Of a stretch of DNA of 64,000 bases, positions 36,093 to 44,386 are shown piece after piece. Source of the DNA: Paenibacillus sp. XY044 (lineage in GTDB: Bacteria; Bacillota; Bacilli; Paenibacillales; Paenibacillaceae); assembly GCF_002257645.1 (NCBI RefSeq), contig NZ_NQMO01000004.1:186001-250000 (forward strand), in the 5' to 3' direction. The position numbers and the translations under genes are program-made. The notes under the pieces were generated by a model, which worked only from the letters and a program-made list of their open reading frames with translations, was not told the origin of the DNA and ran no database searches. The first letter of the stretch is position 1. Each line of letters opens with the position of its first letter.

Positions 36093-37013
36093 ATGAAACT
36101 TTCGGATGATGATTTGGTAATTCGCCTACATAAACGGTCAGATACAGCAAACATTGTAACCATGATTAATCGTGACCCCTTTCATATGTTGAACGGGTTA
36201 ACGGTCGAAGCGTTCGAGCAGGATTTAGATGAACCAGGGGAAAGAATTCGTGATAACACTTTCGTTGTTGAGCATGGACAGACAATCGTCGGTTATTTTT
36301 CTTTGTGTTTCGTTGAACGGACTACACACATTTCCGTTTATTGTTTTGGGACGGTGGACGTTGATTGGCGCAGGCGAGGTATTGGTACTGCCATGTTTAA
36401 CTTCATTTTCACACGACTGGAAAAAATCGCACGACAAGAGGCAAATCCAATTCATTTTATTCATCGTGCACTCACGAGTATTTCTGGAGAAACGGCCCTT
36501 GGCTCCAATTTTGGAATGGAAGAACAAAATAGCCTGGATGTTTTGTGCTTAACCGACCTAAACCATATAAAAGTTCCGAGCCTTCCATCAAAATTTGGAT
36601 TCCGTTCCCCTACGCTGGAGGATGCTCCAATCTGGGCAGAAATATATAACGATGCATTTGGCGGTAACAAAACGGTTGAGAGTGTCATTCATGAATTTCA
36701 GGGAGCGGGTTTTTCTCCAAACCTTTATATGCTATGTGTCAATGAAACGGGGAATGCGGTTGGTCTCCTCTGTTCTACACTGAGAGGAAATCATGCTAGA
36801 ATACCGACAATTGCAGTAAAGCGTGAATGGCACAGACGTGGTATTGGGGGAGCGATGCTATCCGAAATATTACAGAGGCTTCAACATGCAAGTGCAGTTG
36901 ATGTTCGATTAAGCGTAGATAGTAAAAATGATGCGGCTAAATTGCTCTATAAAAAATTTGGTTTTCAAGAGGAATATAAAAGAATTCATTATGCGGCGAT
37001 CTTCTCGCCTTAG
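36093..37013 (+). CDS. Tandem-GNAT acetyltransferase
   Basis: A 306-residue protein with two GNAT folds. The first (about 5-145) has VDVDWRRRGIGTAMFNFIFT. The second (about 170-306) has IAVKREWHRRGIGGAMLSEI and a late VDSKNDAAKLLYKKFGFQ. Both acetyl-CoA loops (RRGIG) look intact. ATG 36093 has TTGGAGGC ahead. It follows another acetyltransferase gene by 53 bases, so the two may be co-transcribed. Substrates unknown. Confidence 0.9.
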   Translation: MKLSDDDLVIRLHKRSDTANIVTMINRDPFHMLNGLTVEAFEQDLDEPGERIRDNTFVVEHGQTIVGYFSLCFVERTTHISVYCFGTVDVDWRRRGIGTAMFNFIFTRLEKIARQEANPIHFIHRALTSISGETALGSNFGMEEQNSLDVLCLTDLNHIKVPSLPSKFGFRSPTLEDAPIWAEIYNDAFGGNKTVESVIHEFQGAGFSPNLYMLCVNETGNAVGLLCSTLRGNHARIPTIAVKREWHRRGIGGAMLSEILQRLQHASAVDVRLSVDSKNDAAKLLYKKFGFQEEYKRIHYAAIFSP

Positions 37014-37060
37014 CAGATTACCCCTCACGGTTAAGGGAGTGGAGGACGCGCCTCCACAGC

Positions 37061-37267
37061 TTAACCAAAGAATAGGTCGAGAATATTCGATCCCGTCGAC
37101 GATTGTTTGTTGTAGAATTCGGAATAGCCGCAATTTTCGCAATAGACGACGACAAATTGGTTGTGCTGGATATCAAACATTTTGGAGAGGCCCGTGCCGG
37201 TCATGGCTACCTCTTTCGTTTTGGCGTTTCGGCTGCCGCATTTCACGCATCCCTGTTGTTCATTCAT
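37061..37267 (-). CDS. Small zinc-ribbon protein
   Basis: A 68-residue protein with two CxxC knuckles (CVKCGS near residues 7-12 and CENCGYSEFY near 43-52), forming a zinc ribbon. Such small proteins are predicted nucleic-acid binders. On the minus strand the ATG has GGAGGGTAATGAGAG before it. It faces the acetyltransferase gene tail to tail. No partner is evident. Confidence 0.8.
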   Translation of the reverse strand: MNEQQGCVKCGSRNAKTKEVAMTGTGLSKMFDIQHNQFVVVYCENCGYSEFYNKQSSTGSNILDLFFG

Positions 37268-37378
37268 CTCTCATTACCCTCCATATTCGCGTTCGTGTTT
37301 TGTATCCTAATACGGATCGTGTTCAGGCATGGTTGCAAACCTTTTTTCCATCGAGCGACAATATAGGGTGTAAGCTGC

Positions 37379-37552
37379 TTAAGATATCCGCCATTTTTCC
37401 AATAAAGCATCCACTTGGCCGTGAAGCCATCCATTTATTCTTCGTATCCGCTCTTCCTCTTGCTTCTTACCATTCCAAAGCAACTGATTTAACTCATGTT
37501 CTAGTTGATAGATGGTTAGGCATTTTTCTATGTCGGGTATATTCGAGTCCAT
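37379..37552 (-). CDS. Short hypothetical protein, possibly 5'-frameshifted
   Basis: The minus-strand frame from ATG 37552 gives 57 residues (MDSNIPDIEKCLTIYQLEHE ... LLEKWRIS). Sensible protein-like sequence in the same frame continues upstream to 37624 (YSPIPDNKLGLLLKALVENL) without a start codon, while an ATG with a following MSQDLF lies one base out of frame. So this may be an intact short gene or a gene whose 5' end has shifted frame. No family recognised. Confidence 0.4.
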   Translation of the reverse strand: MDSNIPDIEKCLTIYQLEHELNQLLWNGKKQEEERIRRINGWLHGQVDALLEKWRIS

Positions 37553-37790
37553 TTGCAGATTTTCAACAAGGGCTTTTAATAATAATCCAAGTTTATTGTC
37601 TGGAATTGGTGAATAAATCCTGGCTCATATCCATCATCCTTTGAAGTGATCAAATTAGTAACCAGTGTTAAATAAACGGCATGCTAAAACTATACAGAAT
37701 CACTTAAAACTGTTTCAAGGTAAAAAACCGTTAAAAATATAAAGGAACCGTTTGCCGGCGGCTGCTTCTCCTTTATTATTAAGCTACTCC

Positions 37791-37812
37791 TTAAGCTAAC
37801 GGGCAGGATAGA
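37791..37812 (+). repeat. Repeat box TTAAGCTAACGGGCAGGATAG
   Basis: Differs from the boxes at 4104 and 41012 at one position. A weak AAAGGA/TCCTTT hairpin at 37741-37774 precedes it. It separates the acetyltransferase/zinc-ribbon block from the WYL-regulator block. Confidence 0.75.
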
Positions 37813-37926
37813 GCAATAACCAAGTTAATGTCCATTACTAACGATGGCTTGTATATAATTATCTTCATTAATCGAAAGCCCCATATTTCATAATCGAAAG
37901 AAGAGAGTCAGAGAGGAGAAGAAGTT

Positions 37927-38871
37927 GTGAACCTTGAAAGACTTATGGCCATTACGATTTTGTTATTGAATCGAAAACGGGTGCAAGCGCAGGATTTGGC
38001 CGACCGATTGGAAGTGTCTTTGCGTACAATTTACCGCGATCTGGAACGATTGAATATGGCAGGTATCCCGATCGTTTCTTATACAGGCGGAGAAGGTGGC
38101 TTCGAAATCATGGAGAGCTTTCGCCTGGACAGGCAGATGTTATCAATGGATGAGCTCGCCACGCTCACGACTGCCTTGAATGGCCTTCAATCAGCAAAAG
38201 CATATAACGGCGGGAAACTTGACGTATTATTGGAAAAAGTCGGCGCTTTAGTGTCGAAAGCGGAGGGGAAGGGTTTCAGTAAGACGGAACCCGTCATGAT
38301 CGATCTAAATCCTTGGCGAAAGAGTCACGCCGAAAAGTTAAAATATGAAGCATTGAGCAAAGCCATTGAAGAATCCACGGTGGTTGTCTTCACCTATACA
38401 AATATGCAGGGAAATGAAACCGAGCGGCGGATCGAACCGATGGGTCTTGTTTTGAAGGGGTATACCTGGTATTTGTACGGATTCTGTTTACAACGGAACG
38501 ATTTTCGCAGCTTCAGACTTTCGAGGATCCGCGGATTAGCAGTACTCCATGACAAGTTTGAGCGACGCGCGGTTTCTTTATCTGAATTAAACGAGCAGTG
38601 GGGCCCAAAACGCGAAGATAACATGATCGATTTGGTTCTCAAATTCAATGGGGCTGCACGAGTTCAAGCCGAGGATCATTTCGACGAGTCCGAAATCGAA
38701 CGGCAATCCGATGGGTCGTTAATCGTACGCGTACATTACCCGGATAACGACTGGTTGATTGGCTTTCTGCTCAGTTTTCGAACAGGGGTGTACGTGGTAG
38801 AACCCACGAGGATCGCTTCGTCTGTAAAAAAAGCCGCGATGGAAATCAGCGAAATATATCGGGGTTGTTGA
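37927..38871 (+). CDS. HTH/WYL-domain transcriptional regulator (YafY-like)
   Basis: A 314-residue regulator: an N-terminal HTH_11 (LERLMAITILLLNRKRVQAQ then DLADRLEVSLRTIYRDLERL), a linker, a WYL ligand-binding domain (about 140-210; RRIEPMGLVLKGYTWYLYGF), and the usual C-terminal WCX region. WYL regulators respond to small ligands or nucleic acids. GTG start with GAGAGGAGAAG. The epoxide hydrolase and SDR genes follow in the same direction, so it probably controls them. Confidence 0.93.
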   Translation: MNLERLMAITILLLNRKRVQAQDLADRLEVSLRTIYRDLERLNMAGIPIVSYTGGEGGFEIMESFRLDRQMLSMDELATLTTALNGLQSAKAYNGGKLDVLLEKVGALVSKAEGKGFSKTEPVMIDLNPWRKSHAEKLKYEALSKAIEESTVVVFTYTNMQGNETERRIEPMGLVLKGYTWYLYGFCLQRNDFRSFRLSRIRGLAVLHDKFERRAVSLSELNEQWGPKREDNMIDLVLKFNGAARVQAEDHFDESEIERQSDGSLIVRVHYPDNDWLIGFLLSFRTGVYVVEPTRIASSVKKAAMEISEIYRGC

Positions 38872-38957
38872 CAGCCCGTTGTCAACAAGGATGGATTACC
38901 ATAGGGTTCAAGATCATGTTTCAAGCCATGATCCGAACATTTGAGGAGGTAATCCGA

Positions 38958-40145
38958 ATGAGTAAAATTGAACAACCACTTGAGAGCATCGCCAGTAACG
39001 ATAACGCCGATATCAAGCCTTTCCGAATCCATATTCCTGAGCAATCGATAGACGACTTACGTGAGCGCCTGGCACGCACCCGCTGGCCTGACGAATTAGA
39101 CGGAGTTGACTGGAGTTACGGTGTACCTGTCCGTTATCTTGCCGAACTCGCAGAATACTGGCTGACTGGGTACGACTGGAGAAAATATGAAGAAGCGTTA
39201 AACCGATTTCCGCAATATACCACTACGATTGACGGACAACAAATACATTTCCTCCATGTGCGATCTCCTGAAGAAGGCGCCATGCCGCTGATTCTAACCC
39301 ATGGTTGGCCGGGGTCCATTATCGAATTTATCAATATCATCGGACCACTAACCGATCCAAAGGCGCATGGCGGCCGATCGGAGGACGCTTTCCATGTGGT
39401 CATCCCTTCGATTCCAGGCTTCGGGTTGTCCGGTCCGACGACGGCACCTGGTTGGAACACCAGTCGTGTAGCAAAGGCTTGGACGGAACTGATGAGCCGA
39501 TTAGGCTACAAACGCTTTGGTGCACAAGGAGGAGATACGGGAGCCATTATTTCTCCGAAACTAGGCGCCATTGCGCCGGATCGTGTTATTGGCATTCATT
39601 GCAACGGGTTGACCGCTTTCCCTACAGGAGATCCTTCGGAAAGCGTGGGTTTGACCGATGCGGAAATGGACCGATACAAAAGGTTGACCTCTCATGGCTT
39701 TGAAGCCTCGGGCTATGCCGTCATTCAGGCAACGCGTCCGCAGACGCTGTCGTATGGCCTCACGGATTCGCCAGTCGGACAGTTGGCATGGATTATCGAG
39801 AAATTTAAAGAATGGACCGACCCTTCCTTTTCGCTTCCGGAAGATGCAGTAGATCGCGACCTGCTGCTGACTAACGTATCGTTATATTGGTTTACTGGGA
39901 CTGCGGGATCCTCGGCTCGTATTTACAAGGAAGATTCCGTGTCGTGGGGGGTGCCAGGGCCGCGAACTTCCGTTCCGACAGGCGTTGCCGTATTTCCGAA
40001 CGATTCTTCGATTCGGCGGTTGGTCGAACGCGATCATCATGTCGTGCAATGGTCGGAATTTGACAGAGGTGGCCATTTCGCAGCACTTGAAGCGCCGGAC
40101 TTGTTAATCGAAGACATTCGAGCTTTCTTTAACAAGCTGCGCTAA
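38958..40145 (+). CDS. Epoxide hydrolase (EHN-type)
   Basis: A 395-residue paralogue of the enzyme at 16073-17236. EHN region IDDLRERLARTRWPDELDGV; oxyanion motif LTHGWPGSIIEFINII; nucleophile Asp in GAQGGDTGAIIS; catalytic His in GGHFAALEAPDLL. ATG 38958 follows GAGGAGGTAATCCG and is preferred over the upstream ATGs. It lies between the WYL regulator and an SDR dehydrogenase gene, so the three may form an inducible detoxification or catabolic unit: epoxide to diol, then oxidation. Confidence 0.93.
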   Translation: MSKIEQPLESIASNDNADIKPFRIHIPEQSIDDLRERLARTRWPDELDGVDWSYGVPVRYLAELAEYWLTGYDWRKYEEALNRFPQYTTTIDGQQIHFLHVRSPEEGAMPLILTHGWPGSIIEFINIIGPLTDPKAHGGRSEDAFHVVIPSIPGFGLSGPTTAPGWNTSRVAKAWTELMSRLGYKRFGAQGGDTGAIISPKLGAIAPDRVIGIHCNGLTAFPTGDPSESVGLTDAEMDRYKRLTSHGFEASGYAVIQATRPQTLSYGLTDSPVGQLAWIIEKFKEWTDPSFSLPEDAVDRDLLLTNVSLYWFTGTAGSSARIYKEDSVSWGVPGPRTSVPTGVAVFPNDSSIRRLVERDHHVVQWSEFDRGGHFAALEAPDLLIEDIRAFFNKLR

Positions 40146-40183
40146 TTTCATTCCAAACCCGTAAACGAAAGGGAGTATGGAGA

Positions 40184-40924
40184 ATGCAATTAAAAGGAAA
40201 AGTCGTCATTGTAACAGGTGGAGGCAGAGGAATCGGAAAAGCAGCGTGTCTATTATTGGCTGCGCGAGGCGCAACAGTCGTCGTCAACTATTTAAGCAAT
40301 CACGGAACGGCGGAGTCCGTCGTATCGGATATTCGTTCGACCGGTAGGGAGGCCATCTCTCTGCAGGCGGATGTACGCAGTCAAGAGCAATTTTCTCAAC
40401 TCGTTGTTTCGGTGAAAGAGGCTTACGGCCGGATCGATGGATTGGTTTGCAACGCAAATATGAATTTTGTGGCAAAACCCTTCGCAGAAATGACGTGGGA
40501 GGAATTTTCGCAAAAACTGAATGATGAGCTCAAAGCTGCCTTCGTAACGACAAAAGCGGTTATTCCGTCCATGGTGGAACAGAAGGCAGGACGAATCATA
40601 TATATTTCAAGCAGCTTGGGGAAAAACCCGTCGCCGTACATGATCGCGCACGGAACGGCGAAAGGAGGACTGGACAGCTTTTCTTCCTATATCGCTCACG
40701 AGTTCGGTCCACAAGGCGTTACGGCCAACGTGGTCGCTCCAGGTTTAGTGCAAACCGATGCTACCGCATTTATGTCGGATACAGACAAGCAAATCATTAG
40801 TAACTTTACGCCGCTCAGACGTATCGCGAATCCTGAAGATGTGGCAGGGGCTGTAGCCTTTCTAATAGGAGACGACTCACGGTTTGTAACGGGTACATAT
40901 CTTCCGGTTACGGGCGGCTTATAA
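40184..40924 (+). CDS. Short-chain dehydrogenase/reductase (SDR)
   Basis: A 246-residue classical SDR. Cofactor motif TGGGRGIGKAACLLLA (about 11-26), with the active-site Ser in YISSSLGKNPSPYMIAHGTA and Lys in TAKGG. The usual Tyr of YxxxK is replaced: the stretch reads H-G-T-A-K, so the catalytic Tyr may be the nearby one of SPYMIAHG. The C-terminal end VTGTYLPVTGGL is standard. It sits 38 bases after the epoxide hydrolase, probably in the same operon. An altered catalytic Tyr makes activity less certain. Confidence 0.9.
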   Translation: MQLKGKVVIVTGGGRGIGKAACLLLAARGATVVVNYLSNHGTAESVVSDIRSTGREAISLQADVRSQEQFSQLVVSVKEAYGRIDGLVCNANMNFVAKPFAEMTWEEFSQKLNDELKAAFVTTKAVIPSMVEQKAGRIIYISSSLGKNPSPYMIAHGTAKGGLDSFSSYIAHEFGPQGVTANVVAPGLVQTDATAFMSDTDKQIISNFTPLRRIANPEDVAGAVAFLIGDDSRFVTGTYLPVTGGL

Positions 40925-40983
40925 ATTTCAAGGCGCAACCGACGAAACTGAAGGACAATATTGTTGAATAACAAACCATTAAT

Positions 40984-41032
40984 TAGCAGGCTGCGGTAGC
41001 CTGCTCTTTTTATTAAGCTAACGGGCAGTATA
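40984..41032 (+). repeat. Terminator hairpin joined to a repeat box
   Basis: Seven-base stem AGCAGGC / GCCTGCT with five T's (40984-41010), followed at once by TTAAGCTAACGGGCAGTATAG (41012-41032). The box is identical over 20 bases to that at 4104. The hairpin ends the SDR transcript. Confidence 0.8.
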
Positions 41033-41130
41033 GTTTAGGTAAAATAATTCTACCCCAAAGACGTATGGTACAATGCAAGGAAATTACTGATAAATAGTGT
41101 TAGTGTTAACCACATGTTGGAGGGATTGTA

Positions 41131-41622
41131 ATGGATGACTTTGTGGGCAAGGATGAACTTCTGCGCCGGCTTCATCATGGATATAAAGAATTTAATGAAG
41201 GAATCAAGCGGCTTTCGCCCGAGCAGATGGAAACACCCGGTGTGAACGGTAAGTGGAGCATAAAAGAGGTCATCGCCCATTTTATCGCTCATGAACAGTT
41301 CGCCTTGACTGAGATCCGCTATGCGCTTGCAGGCAAGTCATACGAGCCTGAGGAGACCGATATTAATATATTTAACGAGCAGGCCGTTACAGTTCGACGC
41401 AATCAATCTCTTGAACAAATTATTCAGGCATGGGATGCCTCCTTTAGGCAGGTTGTAACGGTCATAGAAGAATTGCCGGAATCCACATTTGAACCATTCG
41501 GGGAATTCACCCGGGTGCTAGGGGATACGGTTGACGGAGCGCTTGGAAACAACACTTATCAGCATTATGCGGAGCATCTTTCAACAATAAAGAATTGGAT
41601 TTCTAAGATTCCTAAAAAATAA
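41131..41622 (+). CDS. DinB-family protein
   Basis: A 163-residue four-helix-bundle protein of the DinB/YfiT type (ELLRRLHHGYKEFNEGIKRL; WSIKEVIAHFIAHEQFALTE; NTYQHYAEHLSTIKNWI). The three metal-ligand histidines fit HFIAHE and YAEHLSTI. Family members are metal-dependent and some act as thiol S-transferases; the role here is unknown. ATG behind TTGGAGGG. It is a single gene bounded on both sides by repeat boxes. Confidence 0.9.
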   Translation: MDDFVGKDELLRRLHHGYKEFNEGIKRLSPEQMETPGVNGKWSIKEVIAHFIAHEQFALTEIRYALAGKSYEPEETDINIFNEQAVTVRRNQSLEQIIQAWDASFRQVVTVIEELPESTFEPFGEFTRVLGDTVDGALGNNTYQHYAEHLSTIKNWISKIPKK

Positions 41623-41659
41623 TTGTCGTTATATTTCAAAAGTGACTTTATCTTAATTT

Positions 41660-41676
41660 CATCTAACGGGCAGGTT
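41660..41676 (+). repeat. Repeat box ATCTAACGGGCAGGTTA
   Basis: Short copy of the family box with only the core preserved, between the DinB and reductase genes. Confidence 0.65.
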
Positions 41677-41767
41677 AAATTAGCAATCCATAATAAACAG
41701 CCTGAAATGAAATGTTGTAAAATGTAGTTAATGGTAAGCATACCACATGAACAAAGGAGAACTGAAA

Positions 41768-42343
41768 ATGAGAAAACTTGTTTTATTTTTGCATTCATCG
41801 CTTGACGGGTTTGTAGAAGGGCCAAACGGCGAAATGGACATTGGCTGGGTTTCCTACGATGCTGATTTGGAGAAACTCGCGAAAGAAATTCTGAGTACTG
41901 CCGACACGGTCATTTGGGGACGTGGGACTTATCAGATGATGCACAGTTATTGGCCAACTGTGCCTTCGAACCCATCAGCTTCGCAGCATGAACTGGATCA
42001 TGCAGAGTGGATCGAAAAGACAGCCAAAATCGTTTTTTCCACGACGCTGGAGAAAGTCGAATGGAACAATTCCAGACTGGTGAAAGATAATGTAAAAGAA
42101 GAGATCATGAACCTTAAACAGCAGCCAGGCAGAGATATGGTCATCCTCGGCAGTCCTAGGTTCGCGCACTACCTTATGGAGCTTGATTTAATTGATGAGT
42201 ATAAGATCACGGTTTCTCCTGTCCTGATCGGCAGCGGGTTGCCGTTATTCCAAGGCCTCAAAGAGAAGATCAATCTTAAACTTATCGAAAATAAAACTTT
42301 TGATTCTGGGGCCATTGGTCTCTTCTACCAGGCGGTTAGATGA
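41768..42343 (+). CDS. Dihydrofolate reductase-like protein (RibD C-terminal type, YyaP-like)
   Basis: A 191-residue protein of the RibD_C/DHFR-like fold: MRKLVLFLHSSLDGFVEGPN at the start, TVIWGRGTYQMMHSYWPTVP, then MVILGSPRFAHYLMELDLID and SPVLIGSGLPLF. This is the stand-alone class often annotated as dihydrofolate reductase family; actual substrates are mostly unknown. ATG 41768 follows AAAGGAGAACTGAAA. It is a single-gene block between repeat boxes. Confidence 0.92.
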   Translation: MRKLVLFLHSSLDGFVEGPNGEMDIGWVSYDADLEKLAKEILSTADTVIWGRGTYQMMHSYWPTVPSNPSASQHELDHAEWIEKTAKIVFSTTLEKVEWNNSRLVKDNVKEEIMNLKQQPGRDMVILGSPRFAHYLMELDLIDEYKITVSPVLIGSGLPLFQGLKEKINLKLIENKTFDSGAIGLFYQAVR

Positions 42344-42388
42344 CCTAGTTTCATAGCTTAGTAACCCTTACACTGAAGATGTTGCATT

Positions 42389-42468
42389 GAGCTAACGGGA
42401 AAACGAGACATATGAAGGCAGCCGATCTTGATGATCGGCTGTCTTCTTTGCGCTAACGGACAGGATAG
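42389..42468 (+). repeat. Long-form repeat: box, 14-bp hairpin, box
   Basis: GAGCTAACGGGAAAACGAG, then stem GAAGGCAGCCGATC (42414-42427) / GATCGGCTGTCTTC (42433-42446) with one G-T pair, then GCGCTAACGGACAGGATAG. The boxes are clear direct repeats. After it, up to 42674, there is no gene and no strong structure. Confidence 0.8.
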
Positions 42469-42674
42469 TGGTGCGCTATGCCGAATACCTAGTTTTAAGT
42501 TGATTTACCTAGAAAGCGCTGGAAAATTAACATGAAGATGTGATAGCCTTTGTTTGATAAAGTTTATAAGTACCGATTCAGTCTGACCGTTTAGAGGCGT
42601 ATTTGGACATTCAGGTAAACCAATAATCAATTAGATTCAAGACAATAACTAGCATATTAAAGAGGAGAGTTCCT

Positions 42675-43934
42675 ATGGGAGATCAGCTGAACTGGGCCGG
42701 GAATTATCGCTACTGCTCGACGGAGTTGCTTGAGCCTAAAAGTCTAGAAGAGGTCAAGGATTTAGTAGTTAGCCGCACAAGCATACGCGTGCTTGGCTCG
42801 CGCCATTCTTTTAACGGGATTGCCGACACCGCTGGCAGCCAGCTTTCGCTTCGAAAGATGAATCGGGTCATCGAACTCGACCGCGTACAGAGAACCGTAA
42901 CCGTCGAGGGTGGCATTCGGTACGGCGATCTGTGCCGCTATTTAGAAGATCATGGCTACGCGTTGCATAATTTAGCGTCGCTACCGCACATAAGCGTGGC
43001 TGGCGCGGTGGCGACAGCCACGCACGGCTCGGGCGATCTTAATGCAGGCCTGGCGTCTTCTGTCCGTGCTATCGAGCTAATAAAATCGGATGGAGAAGTT
43101 ACGGTACTCACGCGCGGGATAGACCCCGAGTTCGATGGGGCGGTTGTCGGACTTGGCGGACTGGGAGTCGTCACAAAGCTTCAACTGGATTTAGTACACT
43201 CGTTTCAGGTAAGTCAGACCGTATATGATCGTCTTCCTTTTTCTGCTCTGGATAGTGGCATAGACGAAATTTTCTCTTCCGCATACAGTGTCAGCTTGTT
43301 TACGAATTGGGCAGAGCCCATATTCAATCAAGTGTGGGTAAAACGAAAGTTGGGAATCAACGGGGAGGATGAGGCATCATCTGATTTCTTCGGGGCTTCA
43401 CCAGCTCCGGAAAAACGGCATATGGTAACTGGCCAATCTGTGGTGAACTGTAGCGAGCAGTTAGGCACTCCTGGACCATGGTACGAACGGTTGCCACATT
43501 TTCGCATGGAATTTACCCCCAGCGCGGGCAATGAACTGCAAAGTGAATATTTCGTTCCGAGGCAGCATGCGGTCGAAGCGATACGTGCGCTAGGTAAACT
43601 GAGTGATAGAATTTCGCCTCTGCTCTTCATTTCCGAGATACGAACCATTGCCGCGGATACCCTCTGGATGAGCCCGTGCTACCGACAAGACAGTGTTGGT
43701 TTGCATTTTACGTGGAAGCCGGATTGGGAACGCGTGCGCCAGTTACTTCCGCTTGTAGAACGTGAACTGGAACCGTTTGGAGTACGCCCGCATTGGGCGA
43801 AACTGTTTACGATGGAGCCGGAAATGATACAAGGCCGGTATGAGCGGTTAGCGGATTTCCGTCAGCTGCTGCTTCGATACGATCCAATAGGGAAGTTTCG
43901 AAATACGTTCCTGGATCATTACATTATGCATTGA
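42675..43934 (+). CDS. FAD-linked oxidase, alditol/xylitol oxidase-like (VAO family)
   Basis: A 419-residue flavoprotein. The FAD-binding part has RVLGSRHSFNGIADTAGSQL (about 37-56), matching alditol oxidase where the His in RHSF binds FAD covalently, and ISVAGAVATATHGSGDLNAG. The C-terminal substrate domain ends HWAKLFTMEPE ... DPIGKFRNTFLDHYI, shared with alditol and aldonolactone oxidases. Such enzymes oxidise sugar alcohols to aldoses with O2, producing hydrogen peroxide. ATG behind AGAGGAGAG. It is a single-gene block. Confidence 0.92.
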   Translation: MGDQLNWAGNYRYCSTELLEPKSLEEVKDLVVSRTSIRVLGSRHSFNGIADTAGSQLSLRKMNRVIELDRVQRTVTVEGGIRYGDLCRYLEDHGYALHNLASLPHISVAGAVATATHGSGDLNAGLASSVRAIELIKSDGEVTVLTRGIDPEFDGAVVGLGGLGVVTKLQLDLVHSFQVSQTVYDRLPFSALDSGIDEIFSSAYSVSLFTNWAEPIFNQVWVKRKLGINGEDEASSDFFGASPAPEKRHMVTGQSVVNCSEQLGTPGPWYERLPHFRMEFTPSAGNELQSEYFVPRQHAVEAIRALGKLSDRISPLLFISEIRTIAADTLWMSPCYRQDSVGLHFTWKPDWERVRQLLPLVERELEPFGVRPHWAKLFTMEPEMIQGRYERLADFRQLLLRYDPIGKFRNTFLDHYIMH

Positions 43935-43959
43935 TGTAAAGTATGAATTACCTTAATCA

Positions 43960-43982
43960 TTAAGCAAACGGGCGGTTATGTT
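43960..43982 (+). repeat. Repeat box, degenerate (TTAAGCAAACGGGCGGTTATG)
   Basis: Family box with A for T in the core and G for A in CAG. It separates the oxidase gene from the monooxygenase/reductase block. Confidence 0.6.
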
Positions 43983-44014
43983 CAATGAGTCGCTATTTTA
44001 GTTTATTACAAAGC

Positions 44015-44042
44015 AGAAGGATCCGCTGCGGCGGATCCTTCT
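44015..44042. terminator. Bidirectional terminator hairpin
   Basis: Twelve-base perfect stem AGAAGGATCCGC / GCGGATCCTTCT with a four-base loop, between two converging genes. Confidence 0.7.
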
Positions 44043-44090
44043 TACTTCTGCTGAAGCAGTCCTTATTTCTTTTACCAATGGCAAATAGGG

Positions 44091-44384
44091 TTACTGCCCG
44101 TGCTCGTTCGGGATATCGTATTTTAGAATGTCCATTCTCATCCTGTTTCCCCACTTTTTTAAAAACGGCGCAGACTCATGTTTTTCAACATGGGCCGTCA
44201 TCGATTCTTGATCTTGCCACCGCTGGACAGTCAGTATGCGTCCGGCTCGTGCATCTTCCAAAGCAAAGGCATAAAAGAGACATCCCTTTTCAGCTCTCGT
44301 GCTGGAAACGACGGCCTGAACGTCTGCAGTGAACTCATTCACATCAGACGGATTTAGGTGAACGTAACCCATGAGTATAATCAT
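44091..44384 (-). CDS. Antibiotic-biosynthesis-monooxygenase-like (ABM) protein
   Basis: A 97-residue dimeric alpha+beta barrel protein: MIILMGYVHLNPSDVNEFTA, then CLFYAFALEDARAGRILTVQ with RWQDQESMTAHVEKHESAPF. The pattern matches the ABM/YgiN group, which includes quinol monooxygenases and heme-degrading enzymes. It begins three bases downstream of the reductase gene and is probably translated with it, so a role in quinone or electrophile handling is plausible but inferred. Confidence 0.88.
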   Translation of the reverse strand: MIILMGYVHLNPSDVNEFTADVQAVVSSTRAEKGCLFYAFALEDARAGRILTVQRWQDQESMTAHVEKHESAPFLKKWGNRMRMDILKYDIPNEHGQ

Positions 44385-44386
44385 TG

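Noticed and set aside
36928..37644. 238-codon plus-strand frame after the tandem acetyltransferase
   Set aside because: It lies opposite the zinc-ribbon gene, which has proper CxxC knuckles and a ribosome site; the plus frame resembles no protein.
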